From contig JAQGPJ010000030.1 in assembly GCA_028293125.1 (NCBI GenBank), forward strand, positions 1 to 64,000: a DNA stretch of 64,000 nt, written 5' to 3'. The stretch is from Verrucomicrobiales bacterium. Its GTDB lineage: Bacteria; Verrucomicrobiota; Verrucomicrobiia; Verrucomicrobiales; V1-33. The notes under the pieces are model-generated. The model ran no database searches and was not told the origin of the DNA. It saw only the letters and a list, made by a program, of their open reading frames with translations. The number at the start of each line of letters is the position of its first letter. The first letter of the stretch is position 1. Below are positions 18,647-28,806 of the stretch, one piece after another. The position numbers and the translations under genes are program-made.

Positions 18647-19060
18647 TCAGGGTGCCGGAGCGGGCTCCGCCGTCGCGGGGACCGGAATTTCCTGCTGTTT
18701 CTCCTGCTCCACCGCCGCGTGGTTCACCAAAGGAGACGTTTCGTGGCCGATGGGCCAGATGTGGAAGCCCCCTTTGGCCCAGGCATTGATTTCCCAAGTT
18801 CCCCAGATGCCCTTGGCCTCCCGGAATCCCGTGTATTCCACGGAGTGCCGCCCCACATAGCTTTTGGTCCAGAGGCATTCCCCGTTTTCCGTGCCGTATT
18901 TTCCCGCGATGATGAACATGCCGAGGCCGTCGGCCCCCTCGCCGCTCATGACCCCGTTTTTGAATTCCAGAACCAGATCCATGAGATGTTTCTGGCTGTC
19001 CTCCTTGCCATAGGTGTAAAAGCCAACCCATGGGCCGGAGGGAAAGGTAAGGTCGTTCAT
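18647..19060 (-). CDS. Small beta-rich hypothetical protein
   Basis: This 137-residue cytoplasmic-looking protein has no signal peptide. Its alternating Gly/aromatic pattern (GPWVGFYTYG, GEGADGLGMFIIAGKYG, then GIWGTWEI) suggests a small beta-barrel or beta-sandwich. The last 25 residues are Glu/Gln/Pro/Ala-rich and probably disordered. I do not recognise the family. Its stop is about 160 bp upstream of ilvN on the same strand. Confidence 0.72.
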   Translation of the reverse strand: MNDLTFPSGPWVGFYTYGKEDSQKHLMDLVLEFKNGVMSGEGADGLGMFIIAGKYGTENGECLWTKSYVGRHSVEYTGFREAKGIWGTWEINAWAKGGFHIWPIGHETSPLVNHAAVEQEKQQEIPVPATAEPAPAP

Positions 19061-19207
19061 GGAGATGCGGGAAATGCGGACTCAGTCAGTATATAGTCTC
19101 CATAACTGAATCCGGACTCAGGCTGGCCGCCTTTTTTTCAAGTTTATCCCACGGTGGGGAATCCGCTGGTCTTTCCGCGGCGGTCGGCTCTGCACGGCGG
19201 ACAGCTG

Positions 19208-19891
19208 TCACAGGGAAAGCAGGGCACCGGAAGCGTGAAGGAAGTAGTGAGCGGTGCGGCGGATTTCAAATTTCCAGCCAAGTCCGCGCAACCTTCCGGC
19301 CAGTTCCCCCGGATCGTGGAAGACTTTGTAAATCTGAAATCCACGCCCGTCGTTTAGCCGGCGGCTCAGCACCGTGGCCTCCGGCTGGGGCAGGCGGTGA
19401 TCCACGGCGGTGGAGGTTGGTTCGTGGAGGGAGTCCACGAAAAACACACGTCCACCGGGTGCCAGGCAGCAGCGGACCATCGACCAAAAGGCATCAAAAC
19501 GCTCTCGCGGAACATGGGAAAGCCAGAAACTGAAAAACACGGTGTCGTACAGCCCGTCCGGTTGCCAGTTGAATAAATCCGCCTCGATATACCGCACCTG
19601 TGGCGGTCCACAGGACCGCGCCGCATTAAGGGCGAGCATTTCCGGCGAGGCGTCCACCGCGGTCAGAGTGGTGGCAAAAGGCAGCAGCCGGCGGGTCCAG
19701 AGGCCGGTGCCGCAGGCCAGTTCCAGAATGCGGCCCTCAGGCTGAAAGGCGGACAGGGCCGCTGCCACCTCATCCGCCTCCGCAGACCATTGGGCATTAA
19801 GTTCCGGGCCCCGGTCGTAACGGCCCTCCCGGAGCCACCACTGATCGTATTCAGCGGCCCGTGCCCGGTAATAATTGATCTGCTGGCGCAG
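19208..19891 (-). CDS. SAM-dependent methyltransferase (class I), start uncertain
   Basis: SAM-binding motif I is clear (RILELACGTGLWTRRL), followed by TAVDASPEML (motif II) and FFSFWLSHVP. The first GTG in the open frame (19768) would remove a segment that looks like real protein: NYYRARAAEYDQWWLREGRYDRG. The frame remains open through it, but no ATG, GTG or TTG lies upstream in frame. A CTG at 19891 or a rare ATT/ATA-type start would be needed, or there is an error near the 5' end. The substrate is unknown. Confidence 0.78.
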   Translation of the reverse strand: MRQQINYYRARAAEYDQWWLREGRYDRGPELNAQWSAEADEVAAALSAFQPEGRILELACGTGLWTRRLLPFATTLTAVDASPEMLALNAARSCGPPQVRYIEADLFNWQPDGLYDTVFFSFWLSHVPRERFDAFWSMVRCCLAPGGRVFFVDSLHEPTSTAVDHRLPQPEATVLSRRLNDGRGFQIYKVFHDPGELAGRLRGLGWKFEIRRTAHYFLHASGALLSL

Positions 19892-19957
19892 GAGAAAGGT
19901 GCTTTCAGCGGCTGCGATTATGAATAAACCAACTGGTCCCGGCGGACTGCGGCGGAC

Positions 19958-21970
19958 TCACACCCGCGTCATGTCCAAGAATCCCTCCAATTGGCGGATA
20001 CGGGTGGGGTGGCGCATTTTCCTCAGCGCCTTGGCCTCGATCTGCCGGATACGCTCGCGGGTGACATGAAATTCCTTGCCCACCTCCTCCAAGGTGCGGC
20101 TGAAACCGTCGATCAGGCCGAAGCGCTTCTCCAGCACGGCGCGCTCACGCTCGTTAAGGGTGTCCAGCACGTCCTTGATCTTGTCCTTGAGCATGGCGAA
20201 GCCCGTGCGCTCCATGGGATTCTCCGCCCCCTTGTCCTCGATAAAGTCCCCAAACGTGGTGTCATCTCCCTCACCGACAGGGGCCTGAAGGCTGATGGGG
20301 GTCTGCGCCATCTTGAGCACGGCGCGGATGCGCTCCACGGGGAGATGGATCTCATCGGCGATCTCTTCGGGGGAGGGCTCCCGGCCATACTCCTGCACCA
20401 GCTGCTTCTGCACGCGCATCAGCTTGTTGATGGTCTCGATCATGTGCACCGGAATGCGGATGGTGCGGGCCTGATCGGCAATGCTGCGGGTGATGGCTTG
20501 GCGGATCCACCACGTGGCGTAGGTGGAGAACTTGTAACCGCGGCGGTATTCGAATTTCTCCACCGCCTTCATGAGGCCCATGTTCCCCTCCTGAATGAGG
20601 TCCAGGAAGGGCATGCCCCGGTTGGTGTACTTTTTGGCGATGGAGATGACCAGCCGGAGGTTGGCCTCCACCATCTCCTGCTTGGCGCGCTGGGCCTCCC
20701 GGAGGTGGGAGCGCATTTCATTGTAGGAGACATGGAAGTCGGCGGCGTTCTGCCAGACCCGGCGCTCCACGGCGTCGATCTCCGTCAGAGCCTCCGCGTC
20801 GTTGGGATCCTGGGCCAGGCGGCTTTCAGCGGCGGACAGCTCGTCCATCAGTTCGCGGGCCAGGCTTTCAAACTCCTCAACGGTCTTCTGCTTGAAGTAA
20901 TATTTGACGAAGGTCTTCTGAATGACGGTGTGCGCCTTTTTGAACTCGGCCAGCGCGGCATCGCGCTTGGCTGCAATTTTAGCGGACCGGCTCTTCTCCC
21001 AGGCGTCCTGAGCGGTCTCATGGGCGTCGCTGACCTGGGCGTTCAGCTTGAGGAGACCCTTCATATACCGCTCGCGGCTTTCAATCTTCTTGTCCTGCAC
21101 TACACGGTCGGTGCGCTCCTCGTTGTCGATCAGCTTGCGGGCCAGGTCCAGGTAGGCGTCGGCGATGAAGCCGAAGGTGTTCAGCAGGCACTGGACCTGC
21201 TCCTCGGATTTCTCAATGCGGATGGAGATTTCGACCTCCTGCTCGCGGTTCAGCAGGGGCACCTGACCCATCTGCTTCAGATACTGACGGACCGGGTCAT
21301 CCAGCGTGTCCGAGCGCAGGTTGTCCGCCTTGTCATCCAAATCCGGCATATGGCGCAGGACGGCGGATGCGGAGGGAACGGGCCGCACGCGGTCCACCTG
21401 GGAGGCGTCAATGATGTCGATCTCCAGATTCCGCAGGCGCAGGATAATCTCCTCCACCACATCGGGGGAGATCAAATCATTCGGCAGGGCGTCATTGAGA
21501 TCATCGTAAGTGACATGGCCCTGCTCCTTGGCCAGCTTGACCAGCTCCCGGATTTTGAACTGGATGTCCGGCGAGTCGATGGAGTAAGCATCCAGTACCG
21601 GCGGCGGGGCGGGGGCGGCCTCCGGCGCATCTTTGCGCGGGCGTCCGCGTCCCCGTTTGGCCGGGGTGGAGGCGGCTTCGTCGGACAGGGATGAAGAGGG
21701 GGATGAGGTTGCTGCGGCGGGCGGCGGGGAATCCGCGGAAGTGGTGGACAGAGGGTCGAAATCGGAATCGGAATCGGACACGGAGGCTTGGGGGGGACTG
21801 GTGGCGGAGGTGGAGCCTTCGCCGGGGGGATGGCGCGGGAGGGGGGAGGAATCCGGCATCTGCGGATCAGTTTCCACAAGTGTGTGCCGTGGAGGGCTGT
21901 CCGATGAATTGTTTGGAGGCTGGGGAACTGGCGGTGCTCCGGAATCGGGGGAGGAGGAGCGTCTGGGCAT
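19958..21970 (-). CDS. rpoD: RNA polymerase primary sigma factor (sigma-70)
   Basis: All sigma-70 regions are present: region 1.1 ([13 protein letters not shown]), 1.2 ([17 protein letters not shown]), 2 ([17 protein letters not shown], then [15 protein letters not shown]), 3, and 4.2 with its helix-turn-helix ([20 protein letters not shown]). Region 2-3 spacing and the [20 protein letters not shown] core motif are canonical. A Ser/Pro-rich, low-complexity N-terminus of about 120 residues precedes region 1.1. The start is uncertain: the ATG at 21970 gives 670 residues, and another at 22123 would add 51 non-conserved residues. Confidence 0.95.
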   Translation of the reverse strand: MPRRSSSPDSGAPPVPQPPNNSSDSPPRHTLVETDPQMPDSSPLPRHPPGEGSTSATSPPQASVSDSDSDFDPLSTTSADSPPPAAATSSPSSSLSDEAASTPAKRGRGRPRKDAPEAAPAPPPVLDAYSIDSPDIQFKIRELVKLAKEQGHVTYDDLNDALPNDLISPDVVEEIILRLRNLEIDIIDASQVDRVRPVPSASAVLRHMPDLDDKADNLRSDTLDDPVRQYLKQMGQVPLLNREQEVEISIRIEKSEEQVQCLLNTFGFIADAYLDLARKLIDNEERTDRVVQDKKIESRERYMKGLLKLNAQVSDAHETAQDAWEKSRSAKIAAKRDAALAEFKKAHTVIQKTFVKYYFKQKTVEEFESLARELMDELSAAESRLAQDPNDAEALTEIDAVERRVWQNAADFHVSYNEMRSHLREAQRAKQEMVEANLRLVISIAKKYTNRGMPFLDLIQEGNMGLMKAVEKFEYRRGYKFSTYATWWIRQAITRSIADQARTIRIPVHMIETINKLMRVQKQLVQEYGREPSPEEIADEIHLPVERIRAVLKMAQTPISLQAPVGEGDDTTFGDFIEDKGAENPMERTGFAMLKDKIKDVLDTLNERERAVLEKRFGLIDGFSRTLEEVGKEFHVTRERIRQIEAKALRKMRHPTRIRQLEGFLDMTRV

Positions 21971-22048
21971 AAGGAACCGATCAGGGGATGTGAGGATACG
22001 CCCGGCAGCCTTGCCCGGACACAAAGATTTCCGCCAGGGCCGTAAGGC

Positions 22049-22068
22049 GGTCAAGAAATTCCTTGACC
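22049..22068. promoter_or_regulatory. Palindrome upstream of rpoD
   Basis: GGTCAAG (22049-22055) and CTTGACC (22062-22068) form a perfect 7-bp inverted repeat around a 6-base centre, about 80 bp upstream of the preferred rpoD start. On the minus strand it embeds a TTGACC element resembling a -35 box. It could be a regulator site, but it would lie inside the gene if the longer rpoD start is used. Confidence 0.3.
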
Positions 22069-22197
22069 CTTTTGGTCCTGTCTTTCCCGGAATCATTTCC
22101 GGCTCTGTCCCGGCGCGCGCCATGGCGCTGGAAAGAATATGATTCCGCTGTCTCCGCCAATTAAAGCCGGCGGCGGGAAACAGAGTGGCGCAGTCTT

Positions 22198-23100
22198 TCA
22201 GCTCAGAGTGGGCCGGATGCGCTCCAGAAGCGCCTTGGTGGCCTTGATGCCATCGGGCTCGGAAAGCTGCGTGCCCTCGTATTCAATGCCCACAAAGCCA
22301 TGATAGCCATGTTTTTTGACCACGATTTCCATCATTTTCACATAGTCCGTCTCCGCCTCATTGCCTTGGGCGTCGAAAACATTGGATTTGGCGCTGACCC
22401 CCTTGGCAAAGGCCATCATTTCATCCACGCCCTTGTATCGGTCATATTCCTTGAAATTGCCAAAATCGGGCAGAGTGCCGCAGTTGGGCAGACCGACGCT
22501 TTTGATGACCCCTGTAAGCCAGCCGCCGTCCGAGGAGTTGCCGCCGTGGTTCTCCACAATTACATTCAGCCCCAGCGGCTGGGCGAAGGCGGAGAGCCGG
22601 TGGAGGCCATCGGCGGCCAGTTTGGCCTGCTCCTCCCGGGTGCCGCTGCTGTGGGCGTTCACCCGGATGCTGTGGCAGCCGAGGAATTGGGCGGCATCGA
22701 GCCACTTGCGGTGGTTGTCAGCAGCCTTGCCGCGCCGGGCTTCATCGGGGTCGCCTAAATTGCCCTCGCCGTCGCACATGATCAGGACATTGGTCACTCC
22801 GTGGTCGGCGGCGCGGGTTTTCAGGCCGTTCAGGTAGTCTTTGTCCTGGGCTTTGTCCTTCCAGAACTGGTTCACATACTCCACCGCTTCGATGCCGTAG
22901 TCCCGTTTGGCGATCACGGGAAAGTCCAGGTGCTCCAGCTTTTTCGAGAAGAAGGCGAGGTGCAGAGACCAGCCGGCAAGGGAGATTTTGAAGGGCGGCG
23001 CTTTGGCGGCGGTTTCCTGCGCTTTCACGGAGCGGGTCAGGGAAAGGGTGGCAGCGGCGGCCGTGAGGCCGGCTCGGAGAAAATGACGGCGGTTTTTCAT
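22198..23100 (-). CDS. Tat-exported sugar phosphate isomerase/epimerase-like protein
   Basis: This protein of about 300 residues begins with a twin-arginine leader ([19 protein letters not shown]), then a TIM-barrel of the AP endonuclease 2/xylose isomerase-like superfamily. Family landmarks include [35 protein letters not shown] with the metal-site Glu, LPDFGNF, and FVGIEYEG near the end. The exact substrate is unknown; homologues act on sugars or inositols. The ATG at 23100 sits directly before the Tat leader. Another at 23136 is possible. Confidence 0.85.
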   Translation of the reverse strand: MKNRRHFLRAGLTAAAATLSLTRSVKAQETAAKAPPFKISLAGWSLHLAFFSKKLEHLDFPVIAKRDYGIEAVEYVNQFWKDKAQDKDYLNGLKTRAADHGVTNVLIMCDGEGNLGDPDEARRGKAADNHRKWLDAAQFLGCHSIRVNAHSSGTREEQAKLAADGLHRLSAFAQPLGLNVIVENHGGNSSDGGWLTGVIKSVGLPNCGTLPDFGNFKEYDRYKGVDEMMAFAKGVSAKSNVFDAQGNEAETDYVKMMEIVVKKHGYHGFVGIEYEGTQLSEPDGIKATKALLERIRPTLS

Positions 23101-23209
23101 GGAGAGGGACGGCGGATTGGTTGGGCGCTGATTCATTCCTACGACAGGAAGTCCGCTGGAGGAAATCCCTTTTTGCCGGAAACACGCCGGGTGTCCCCGG
23201 TCACCCGTG

Positions 23210-24130
23210 TCAGCCCAGGGCCATCACCTCCAGGCTGCCGCCGCGCTGCACCTCCAAATCCGGTGCGGTGCCCGCCAGTTCTCCGTCGGCCTCAAAGGGC
23301 AGGGGGATATTCCCGGCATGGATGCGCAGGCTGGCAGTCTGAAAATAGGTCACACTGTGCCTCTCCCCGCCGCCGGGGGCATAGTGGCCGGAGAGCATTC
23401 CTTTGATCATGGTGTAGAACTCCCAAGGTCCGTGCCCCCGCATGACCACCACATCCAGCAGCCCGTCGCCCGGCAGTGCGGCGGGGAAAAAAGGAAATGG
23501 ACCGCCGTAGCGCCGGCCATTGCCCATCAGCACCACCGTGCCCTCCACGGGAGGGCGGCCCTCGGCTTGGACGGTCATCAGCGGCGCGGGCCGAATGAGC
23601 TGCCCCACGCCGGCGATGATGTAGCTCAGCGGTCCGAAGCGCTTTTTCAGCTCCCAAGTGGTGGCCCGGATGATGGCGGCATCCATACCGGCCCCGGCCA
23701 GCTGCACAAAGCAGGTGTCCTGAATGCGCCACAGATCCACCCGGCGGCGCTGGCCCTGCTCGATAATGCGCCAGCACGCGTCCAGCCGGCTGGAGGGCAG
23801 CCCCAGTTCCGCCGCGAACACATTCATGGTCCCCGCCGGCAGCACTCCCAGCGCCGTCCGGTCTGCCGCCCCCGCTTGGACGATGCCGTTGACCACCTCG
23901 TTCACCGTGCCATCCCCGCCGGCGGCCACCACCAGGGGCTCCCCGGCGCGGGCCAGCTTTTCCGCGATGAGGGAGGCGTCCCTGGTCCCCGTGGTCTCAT
24001 GCAGCTCCACCAACGGGCTCAGCGCGCGGATGACCTCCCGCATCCCGCCGGCGCGGGCACTGCGCGCGTTGGGATTGATGATGACTGGAATGGGTCGCCG
24101 GACGGTCTCCGGCGGCGTTGGCGCGGCCAT
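23210..24130 (-). CDS. Diacylglycerol kinase/lipid kinase family protein (YegS-like)
   Basis: This 306-residue protein matches the DAGK catalytic family. The N-terminus has VIINPNARSARAGG, followed by the nucleotide-binding AAGGDGTVNEVVNG near residues 68-81 and LPAGTMNVFAAELG. The C-terminal beta-sandwich half (PFEADGELAG) is typical. It would phosphorylate a lipid such as diacylglycerol or act as a related lipid kinase at the inner membrane; specificity cannot be read from sequence. Confidence 0.92.
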   Translation of the reverse strand: MAAPTPPETVRRPIPVIINPNARSARAGGMREVIRALSPLVELHETTGTRDASLIAEKLARAGEPLVVAAGGDGTVNEVVNGIVQAGAADRTALGVLPAGTMNVFAAELGLPSSRLDACWRIIEQGQRRRVDLWRIQDTCFVQLAGAGMDAAIIRATTWELKKRFGPLSYIIAGVGQLIRPAPLMTVQAEGRPPVEGTVVLMGNGRRYGGPFPFFPAALPGDGLLDVVVMRGHGPWEFYTMIKGMLSGHYAPGGGERHSVTYFQTASLRIHAGNIPLPFEADGELAGTAPDLEVQRGGSLEVMALG

Positions 24131-24355
24131 CCGGCCAGTTTGGAGGGATTCAGCCCCGTCCGCGATGGGAATTATTGCGCTTACGGCATATTAATTATTC
24201 ATGACCGTAATTCGGGGGGACGTGGCTTTGTCTAGTTAACTGCTTGACTGATTTAAATCATCGGTACATTTCCGCCCGCAGGCGGCGGGGGATTCAGGTG
24301 GCGGGAACTCTTTGGTGGAGGCGCCACCTGCCGGCACTGTCATTCCCTCCTCCCA

Positions 24356-24844
24356 ATGAAATATTGGTTTCTCACGCTCATCACCATCGCCGGCTGCGCC
24401 GGATCGCTGGCGTGGCTGATCCGTGGGAGGATCCTGCCGGGATTTTTGGTCAACGCCAATCAGGAAATGGTGGCCGACTGGCATGCGGCCCTGATGGAGC
24501 GCCACCGCGAAACCAACTCCTGGCCCGACATGGCCAATCCCGGCGTGTTCGCCGATCAGCTGTTCAACCTCACGGGGGCGGGGGGGCGCCGCATCTCCAA
24601 CGGGTATATGCATGGGCGGGAATACATCCGTGACGCCACCACCGGCCAAATCCTGGATGTTTACTGGAACCCGATGAAATTCACCTTTTCCGGGGACACC
24701 TGCCTGGTGGTCAGCGCCGGACCGGACGGCGTGCCGGGCACGGCGGACGACGTGTCCTCCGACAAGGTTCGTGAGCGCGATTTCCAGGAGACGCTGACCC
24801 AGGCGCGGGCGGCGCTTGAAGCCCACGCGGCGGGCAAAAAATGA
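24356..24844 (+). CDS. Hypothetical protein with pseudopilin-like C-terminus
   Basis: This 162-residue protein has one N-terminal hydrophobic helix (about 3-21) and a soluble domain. VVSAGPDGVPGTADDVSSD near the C-terminus resembles the calcium-binding end of GspG-type major pseudopilins, but the characteristic prepilin cleavage motif is absent. It may be an anchored relative of type II secretion pseudopilins or a coincidental match. It lies 36 bp upstream of thyA on the same strand. Confidence 0.65.
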   Translation: MKYWFLTLITIAGCAGSLAWLIRGRILPGFLVNANQEMVADWHAALMERHRETNSWPDMANPGVFADQLFNLTGAGGRRISNGYMHGREYIRDATTGQILDVYWNPMKFTFSGDTCLVVSAGPDGVPGTADDVSSDKVRERDFQETLTQARAALEAHAAGKK

Positions 24845-24880
24845 ACCCTCTGCCTCCGACTCTGATTTACCAACCCTGCG

Positions 24881-25681
24881 ATGCAGACTTACCTTGATCT
24901 CCTCCGGCTGGTGCTGCGCGAGGGCAAACCGCGCACCGACCGCACCGGCACGGGCACGCTTTCCTGCTTCGGAGCCCAGGCGCGGTATTCCCTGTCGGAG
25001 GGTTTCCCCCTGCTGACCACCAAAAAGGTCCACCTGCGCTCCATCATCCACGAGTTGCTGTGGTTTCTGAAGGGGGACACCAATATCGGCTATCTGCGGG
25101 AGAACGGGGTCACCATCTGGGACCAGTGGGCGGATAAAAACGGTGATCTGGGACCGGTTTACGGAGCCCAGTGGCGCTCTTGGCCGGCGGCGGATGGCCG
25201 AACGATTGATCAGATCGCGGATGTGATTGACCAAATCCGCCGCACGCCCGACAGCCGCCGGCTGATGGTCAGCGCGTGGAATCCGGCGCAGATCGCCGGC
25301 ATGGCCCTGCCTCCGTGCCATGCGCTGTTCCAGTTTTATGTCGATCAGGACGCCGGCACCCTCAGCTGCCAGCTTTACCAGCGGAGCGCGGATCTTTTCC
25401 TGGGCGTGCCCTTCAACATCGCCTCCTATTCTCTGCTGACCATGATGATCGCCCAGGTCACCGGCTACAAACCGGGCGATTTTGTCCACACCTTCGGGGA
25501 TCTGCACCTTTATCAAAATCACCTTGATCAGGTCCATGAGCAGTTGTCCCGTACTCCACGCGCCCTGCCGGTCATGCGGCTGAACCCGGAGCGGAAATCC
25601 ATCGACGAGTTCCGGTTCGAGGACTTCACCTTGGAAAACTACGATCCCTGGCCGGCGATCCGGGCACCGATTGCGGTATGA
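24881..25681 (+). CDS. thyA: Thymidylate synthase
   Basis: This 266-residue enzyme methylates dUMP with methylene-tetrahydrofolate to make dTMP. The nucleophilic Cys is C146 in [12 protein letters not shown], the same position as in the E. coli enzyme. Other signatures are [45 protein letters not shown] and the C-terminal IAV. The folA gene overlaps its stop by four bases (ATGA), the common thyA-folA pairing, which regenerates the tetrahydrofolate that ThyA oxidises. Confidence 0.98.
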   Translation: MQTYLDLLRLVLREGKPRTDRTGTGTLSCFGAQARYSLSEGFPLLTTKKVHLRSIIHELLWFLKGDTNIGYLRENGVTIWDQWADKNGDLGPVYGAQWRSWPAADGRTIDQIADVIDQIRRTPDSRRLMVSAWNPAQIAGMALPPCHALFQFYVDQDAGTLSCQLYQRSADLFLGVPFNIASYSLLTMMIAQVTGYKPGDFVHTFGDLHLYQNHLDQVHEQLSRTPRALPVMRLNPERKSIDEFRFEDFTLENYDPWPAIRAPIAV

Positions 25682-26208
25682 GGACGGAAATGGAAGCAGA
25701 AAGGAAAATCGCTGTGCCGAATGATGTATTGGAAACAACCCTGAAATTCATTGCTGTCGCCGCCATGACACCAAACCGTGTCATTGGGCTGCACAATGAG
25801 ATTCCGTGGCATTTGCCTGAGGATCTGAAATTCTTCAAAAAAACCACCAGTGGCCACCCCATCCTCATGGGCCGGAAAACTTGGGAAAGCTTGGGCCGCC
25901 CGCTGCCCAACCGGCGGAATCTGGTTCTCTCCCGCACCTTGGACAATGCGCCGGGCGCGGAAATCCTACGGCATCCCGATGAGATCAGCAAACTGGGGCT
26001 GAAGGGAACCGTGTATGTAATCGGTGGAGCTGAGATTTACCACCTGCTGATGCCGCGGACGTCTGAAATTCTCCTGACCATGGTGGAGTTCGCGGCGGAG
26101 GGCGACACGCTGTTTCCGCCCTTTGAGGAGGAATTCGAACTGGCAGAGGTGCTGGACCGGATGCCCGGTGTGGCGGAATGGCGCCGGTATGTCCGGCGAG
26201 GAGTTTGA
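25678..26208 (+). CDS. folA: Dihydrofolate reductase
   Basis: This 176-residue enzyme reduces dihydrofolate, the product of ThyA. Family motifs are [44 protein letters not shown] and [13 protein letters not shown]. About 22 residues precede the usual N-terminus (the conserved core begins near residue 24). The ATG at 25678 is accepted because of the four-base coupling with thyA; an internal start cannot be excluded. Confidence 0.96.
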   Translation: MRTEMEAERKIAVPNDVLETTLKFIAVAAMTPNRVIGLHNEIPWHLPEDLKFFKKTTSGHPILMGRKTWESLGRPLPNRRNLVLSRTLDNAPGAEILRHPDEISKLGLKGTVYVIGGAEIYHLLMPRTSEILLTMVEFAAEGDTLFPPFEEEFELAEVLDRMPGVAEWRRYVRRGV

Positions 26209-26377
26209 TGGCGGGAAGCCGGTGTGGGGAGCGGACGGTGGATTCGGTTCGTCCGGTCGGGAGCTGGGAATCGTTCCCGTGAATGAACAGACGGCGCTGC
26301 TGTCCTCCCTGCCGCCGGCAAATGATGGCGCGGGCGGGCTGACGGTTCCCGCTTTTCCGCTCCGACATTTCAGGCTT

Positions 26378-26974
26378 ATGCAAAGGCTTATGCAAAAACT
26401 GCTTCTCCCATTTCTGCTGCCCCTTTTGCTGGCGCTTCTGCCCTCCTGCCAAAGCATGGGCACACCGGCCTCCGCCACCGGAGGCCATCCGCCGCTGCCG
26501 ACGGTGAAGCGCGTGGATCTGAAGCGGTATTCCGGCAGCTGGCATGAGGTGGCGCGCCTGCCTCAAATCTATGAGAAGGGCTGCCTGCAGGCCACGGCGG
26601 AATACACTCTGAATCCGGACGGCACTCTGAAGGTGGTGAACACCTGCTACAAAAAGCGCGGCAGAGTCACCTCCATTGAGGGCAAAGCCGAGGCGGTGCC
26701 CGGTTCAGGCAATGCCCGGCTGAAGGTCAGCTTCCACGGACTGGCCGCTCTGGTTCCGGTGCCCGATGAGGGGAACTACTGGATCATCGCTCTCGACCCC
26801 GGTTATCAGTGGGCCATGGTCGGCACTCCCAACCGGCAGGCCCTGTGGATTCTGTCCCGCGTGGCGGCGCTGCCTTATCCCACTTACCAAATGCTGAAGG
26901 AGAAAGCCCGGTCGCTCGGTTTTGACACCGGCAAGCTGCTGCCGGAGGCCGCTGCCAAAAAGCGCCCAGGCTGA
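26378..26974 (+). CDS. Lipocalin family outer-membrane lipoprotein (Blc-like)
   Basis: This protein of about 198 residues has a signal peptide with a lipobox (LLPSC) and then a bacterial lipocalin domain. The GxW signature is present (YSGSWHEVARLPQIYEKG), followed by ATAEYTLNPDGTLKVVNTC and YWIIALDPGYQWAMVGTP, all typical of Blc/apolipoprotein D-like lipocalins that bind lipids. The start may be at 26378 or 26390, both preceding the signal peptide. An in-frame extension to 26123 overlaps folA and is rejected. Confidence 0.9.
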   Translation: MQRLMQKLLLPFLLPLLLALLPSCQSMGTPASATGGHPPLPTVKRVDLKRYSGSWHEVARLPQIYEKGCLQATAEYTLNPDGTLKVVNTCYKKRGRVTSIEGKAEAVPGSGNARLKVSFHGLAALVPVPDEGNYWIIALDPGYQWAMVGTPNRQALWILSRVAALPYPTYQMLKEKARSLGFDTGKLLPEAAAKKRPG

Positions 26975-27024
26975 ATCAGCCTCATGGATGGTGCGGAGGC
27001 ATCCAACGCGGAAAAATCTGGTGC

Positions 27025-27495
27025 TTATTGCCAGAGGGAGGACTGGCGGCTGCCGATCTCCTGCCCGTTCTGAATCAACGTGGCGCGCCAGGCCAGCACC
27101 TTGCCGTCCGTATGGTATTCATCGCCGGTCACCAGGATCTGCGTGATATTGGAGCGGCGGACTTTGTCGATCATCACCGTTTTCTGCTTCTTTTTGAAGC
27201 CGGTGGCGGACTGAAGGTATTCAAAGCGGATCTGCGCCGGCTGTTTGGTGTCCTGGGCGTTCCAGAAGAAAGTGTAATAATTGCCGCGCCGGGCCTCGCG
27301 CTCCACATTGCTCACCGCCCCGTAAAGATAGTGCTGCTGTTCGAAGGAAACGCTGGGATCCACGGAGGCGATACGGGCCGACGGATTCAAACGGTAGATT
27401 TTGACTTTGGTGAACCCTGTGGCCTGGGAGGCGCAGGAGGATAAAGCCGCCGCGGCGAGAAGCGGGAGCAGGCGGAGGACGGAGCGGAAAGTCAT
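27025..27495 (-). CDS. Putative lipoprotein
   Basis: This 156-residue protein begins with a signal peptide and lipobox (LSSC). The mature part is rich in charged and aromatic residues (YLYGAVSNVEREARRGNYYT, then IRFEYLQSATGFKKKQK). No family is recognised. It is convergent with the lipocalin gene. The ATG at 27495 starts the signal sequence; the ATG-less extension to 27531 is not preferred. Confidence 0.72.
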   Translation of the reverse strand: MTFRSVLRLLPLLAAAALSSCASQATGFTKVKIYRLNPSARIASVDPSVSFEQQHYLYGAVSNVEREARRGNYYTFFWNAQDTKQPAQIRFEYLQSATGFKKKQKTVMIDKVRRSNITQILVTGDEYHTDGKVLAWRATLIQNGQEIGSRQSSLWQ

Positions 27496-27722
27496 GCCCG
27501 GATATAGAAGGGGAAAGCGGCACACTGTCAACGTCGCGCCGGTGCACTGGAAAACGGATTTTCATGGGTCATTGCCGGCTTTGGCCCTGCTTGGTGCCAT
27601 GAATCCACAGCTTCTTCCGGATTGCGCCTCCGGGTCTGTCAAAGGCCAGCCCGGATTTTTTCTCCGCCTCTCTCCCTCCCCATCTGCGGTGTGAACTGTG
27701 GGCGGGGTGGCGGCGAATGTCA

Positions 27723-28598
27723 TTATCGGACAATCTCCGCCCGCGGCGCGGGGCCGGAGGAGTGGCGGACCACCTCGCCCTGGGCGGAGGCCCTGATGAG
27801 GTCGTTCACGGGGATGGCGCGGAGGGTGTCGCGGATGGCGGGGACCTCCAGCGCCTCCCTCAGCTCCGGCATGGTGAGGAGTTCGCTGTAGTGGGAAAAA
27901 CTCAGGGCGTGCAGCACGGTGTTGTCCTTCAGCAGATGCTGCAGGACCTCCTGGCGGATCAGGGGGGCGATCTGCGGCTGGGACATGAGGTTTCTCCAGG
28001 CTTGGTCGCTGTGGCGCATGGCGAGGATGGATCCCAGACTGGAAATGTCGCCGGAGCGCAGCGGATCCACTTTGTCCAGCATGGCACCAACCGTGCCGGA
28101 GGACAGGTTCTCACGCAGTTTGGCTAGCAGCGGCAGTTCCGCCGGATCCTCCTGGGCCGGGGTTTTGGCGGCGGTCTCCGCCCATTTCATGCGTGACACT
28201 GACCCGCCCCAGCGGATGGCCATGGCCATGCACCACAACACCAGCAGGGCGGGCACGAGGCTGAAGATGCCGGCCTTGGCGCGGGAGCCGTTGCCGGAGG
28301 GCAGCAGCAGCCGGCCACTGAACAGAGCGGACAAAAACCGGTGGGTGATATAAAAAACCACCGCAGCACAGATGACGGCACCCCATTGCAGGGCGTCGGG
28401 GTGGAATCCGCTCAGCCAGGTGATCAGATTTCCCGGAGCGTGCCTGAAGAAGAGCCATCCGCCGAAGGCTCCGGCCACCGCCGACGTTCCCAGCACCGCC
28501 ATGCGGGCAATGCCCTTCACCACGCCCCACAGGACACAGGCGGCCCCAAAGCCGAGCATGGCCAGGCGGAGGGTGGGTTCGGAGGTCAGGAGGGACAT
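27723..28598 (-). CDS. CvpA-like membrane protein of unknown function
   Basis: This 291-residue protein has about four N-terminal hydrophobic segments (within residues 8-130) resembling CvpA/colicin V production family proteins, then a soluble, helix-rich region (about 140-291) with leucine-rich heptads. The family assignment is tentative. It has no operon partner; aroC begins about 200 bp further upstream of it on the same strand and is separated by a non-coding gap. Confidence 0.7.
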   Translation of the reverse strand: MSLLTSEPTLRLAMLGFGAACVLWGVVKGIARMAVLGTSAVAGAFGGWLFFRHAPGNLITWLSGFHPDALQWGAVICAAVVFYITHRFLSALFSGRLLLPSGNGSRAKAGIFSLVPALLVLWCMAMAIRWGGSVSRMKWAETAAKTPAQEDPAELPLLAKLRENLSSGTVGAMLDKVDPLRSGDISSLGSILAMRHSDQAWRNLMSQPQIAPLIRQEVLQHLLKDNTVLHALSFSHYSELLTMPELREALEVPAIRDTLRAIPVNDLIRASAQGEVVRHSSGPAPRAEIVR

Positions 28599-28806
28599 GG
28601 GCGAGTTTTCAGTTTTTCAGTTTTCAGCGGCGGGACCGGGAACGGTTGCTTATTCGGCGGGATTCAGGCGCAGTTACAGCGGAAATTTGAGCAGCGGGGA
28701 GGTGCTTCGGGCCTTGTCGGGGGAGGATGAATGAAGGTGGATCCATGCGGTTGGCAGTGGCCGGTCCTGGCTTTGTGGGAACGGGAAATGGAGCCCGCCC
28801 GCCTGT

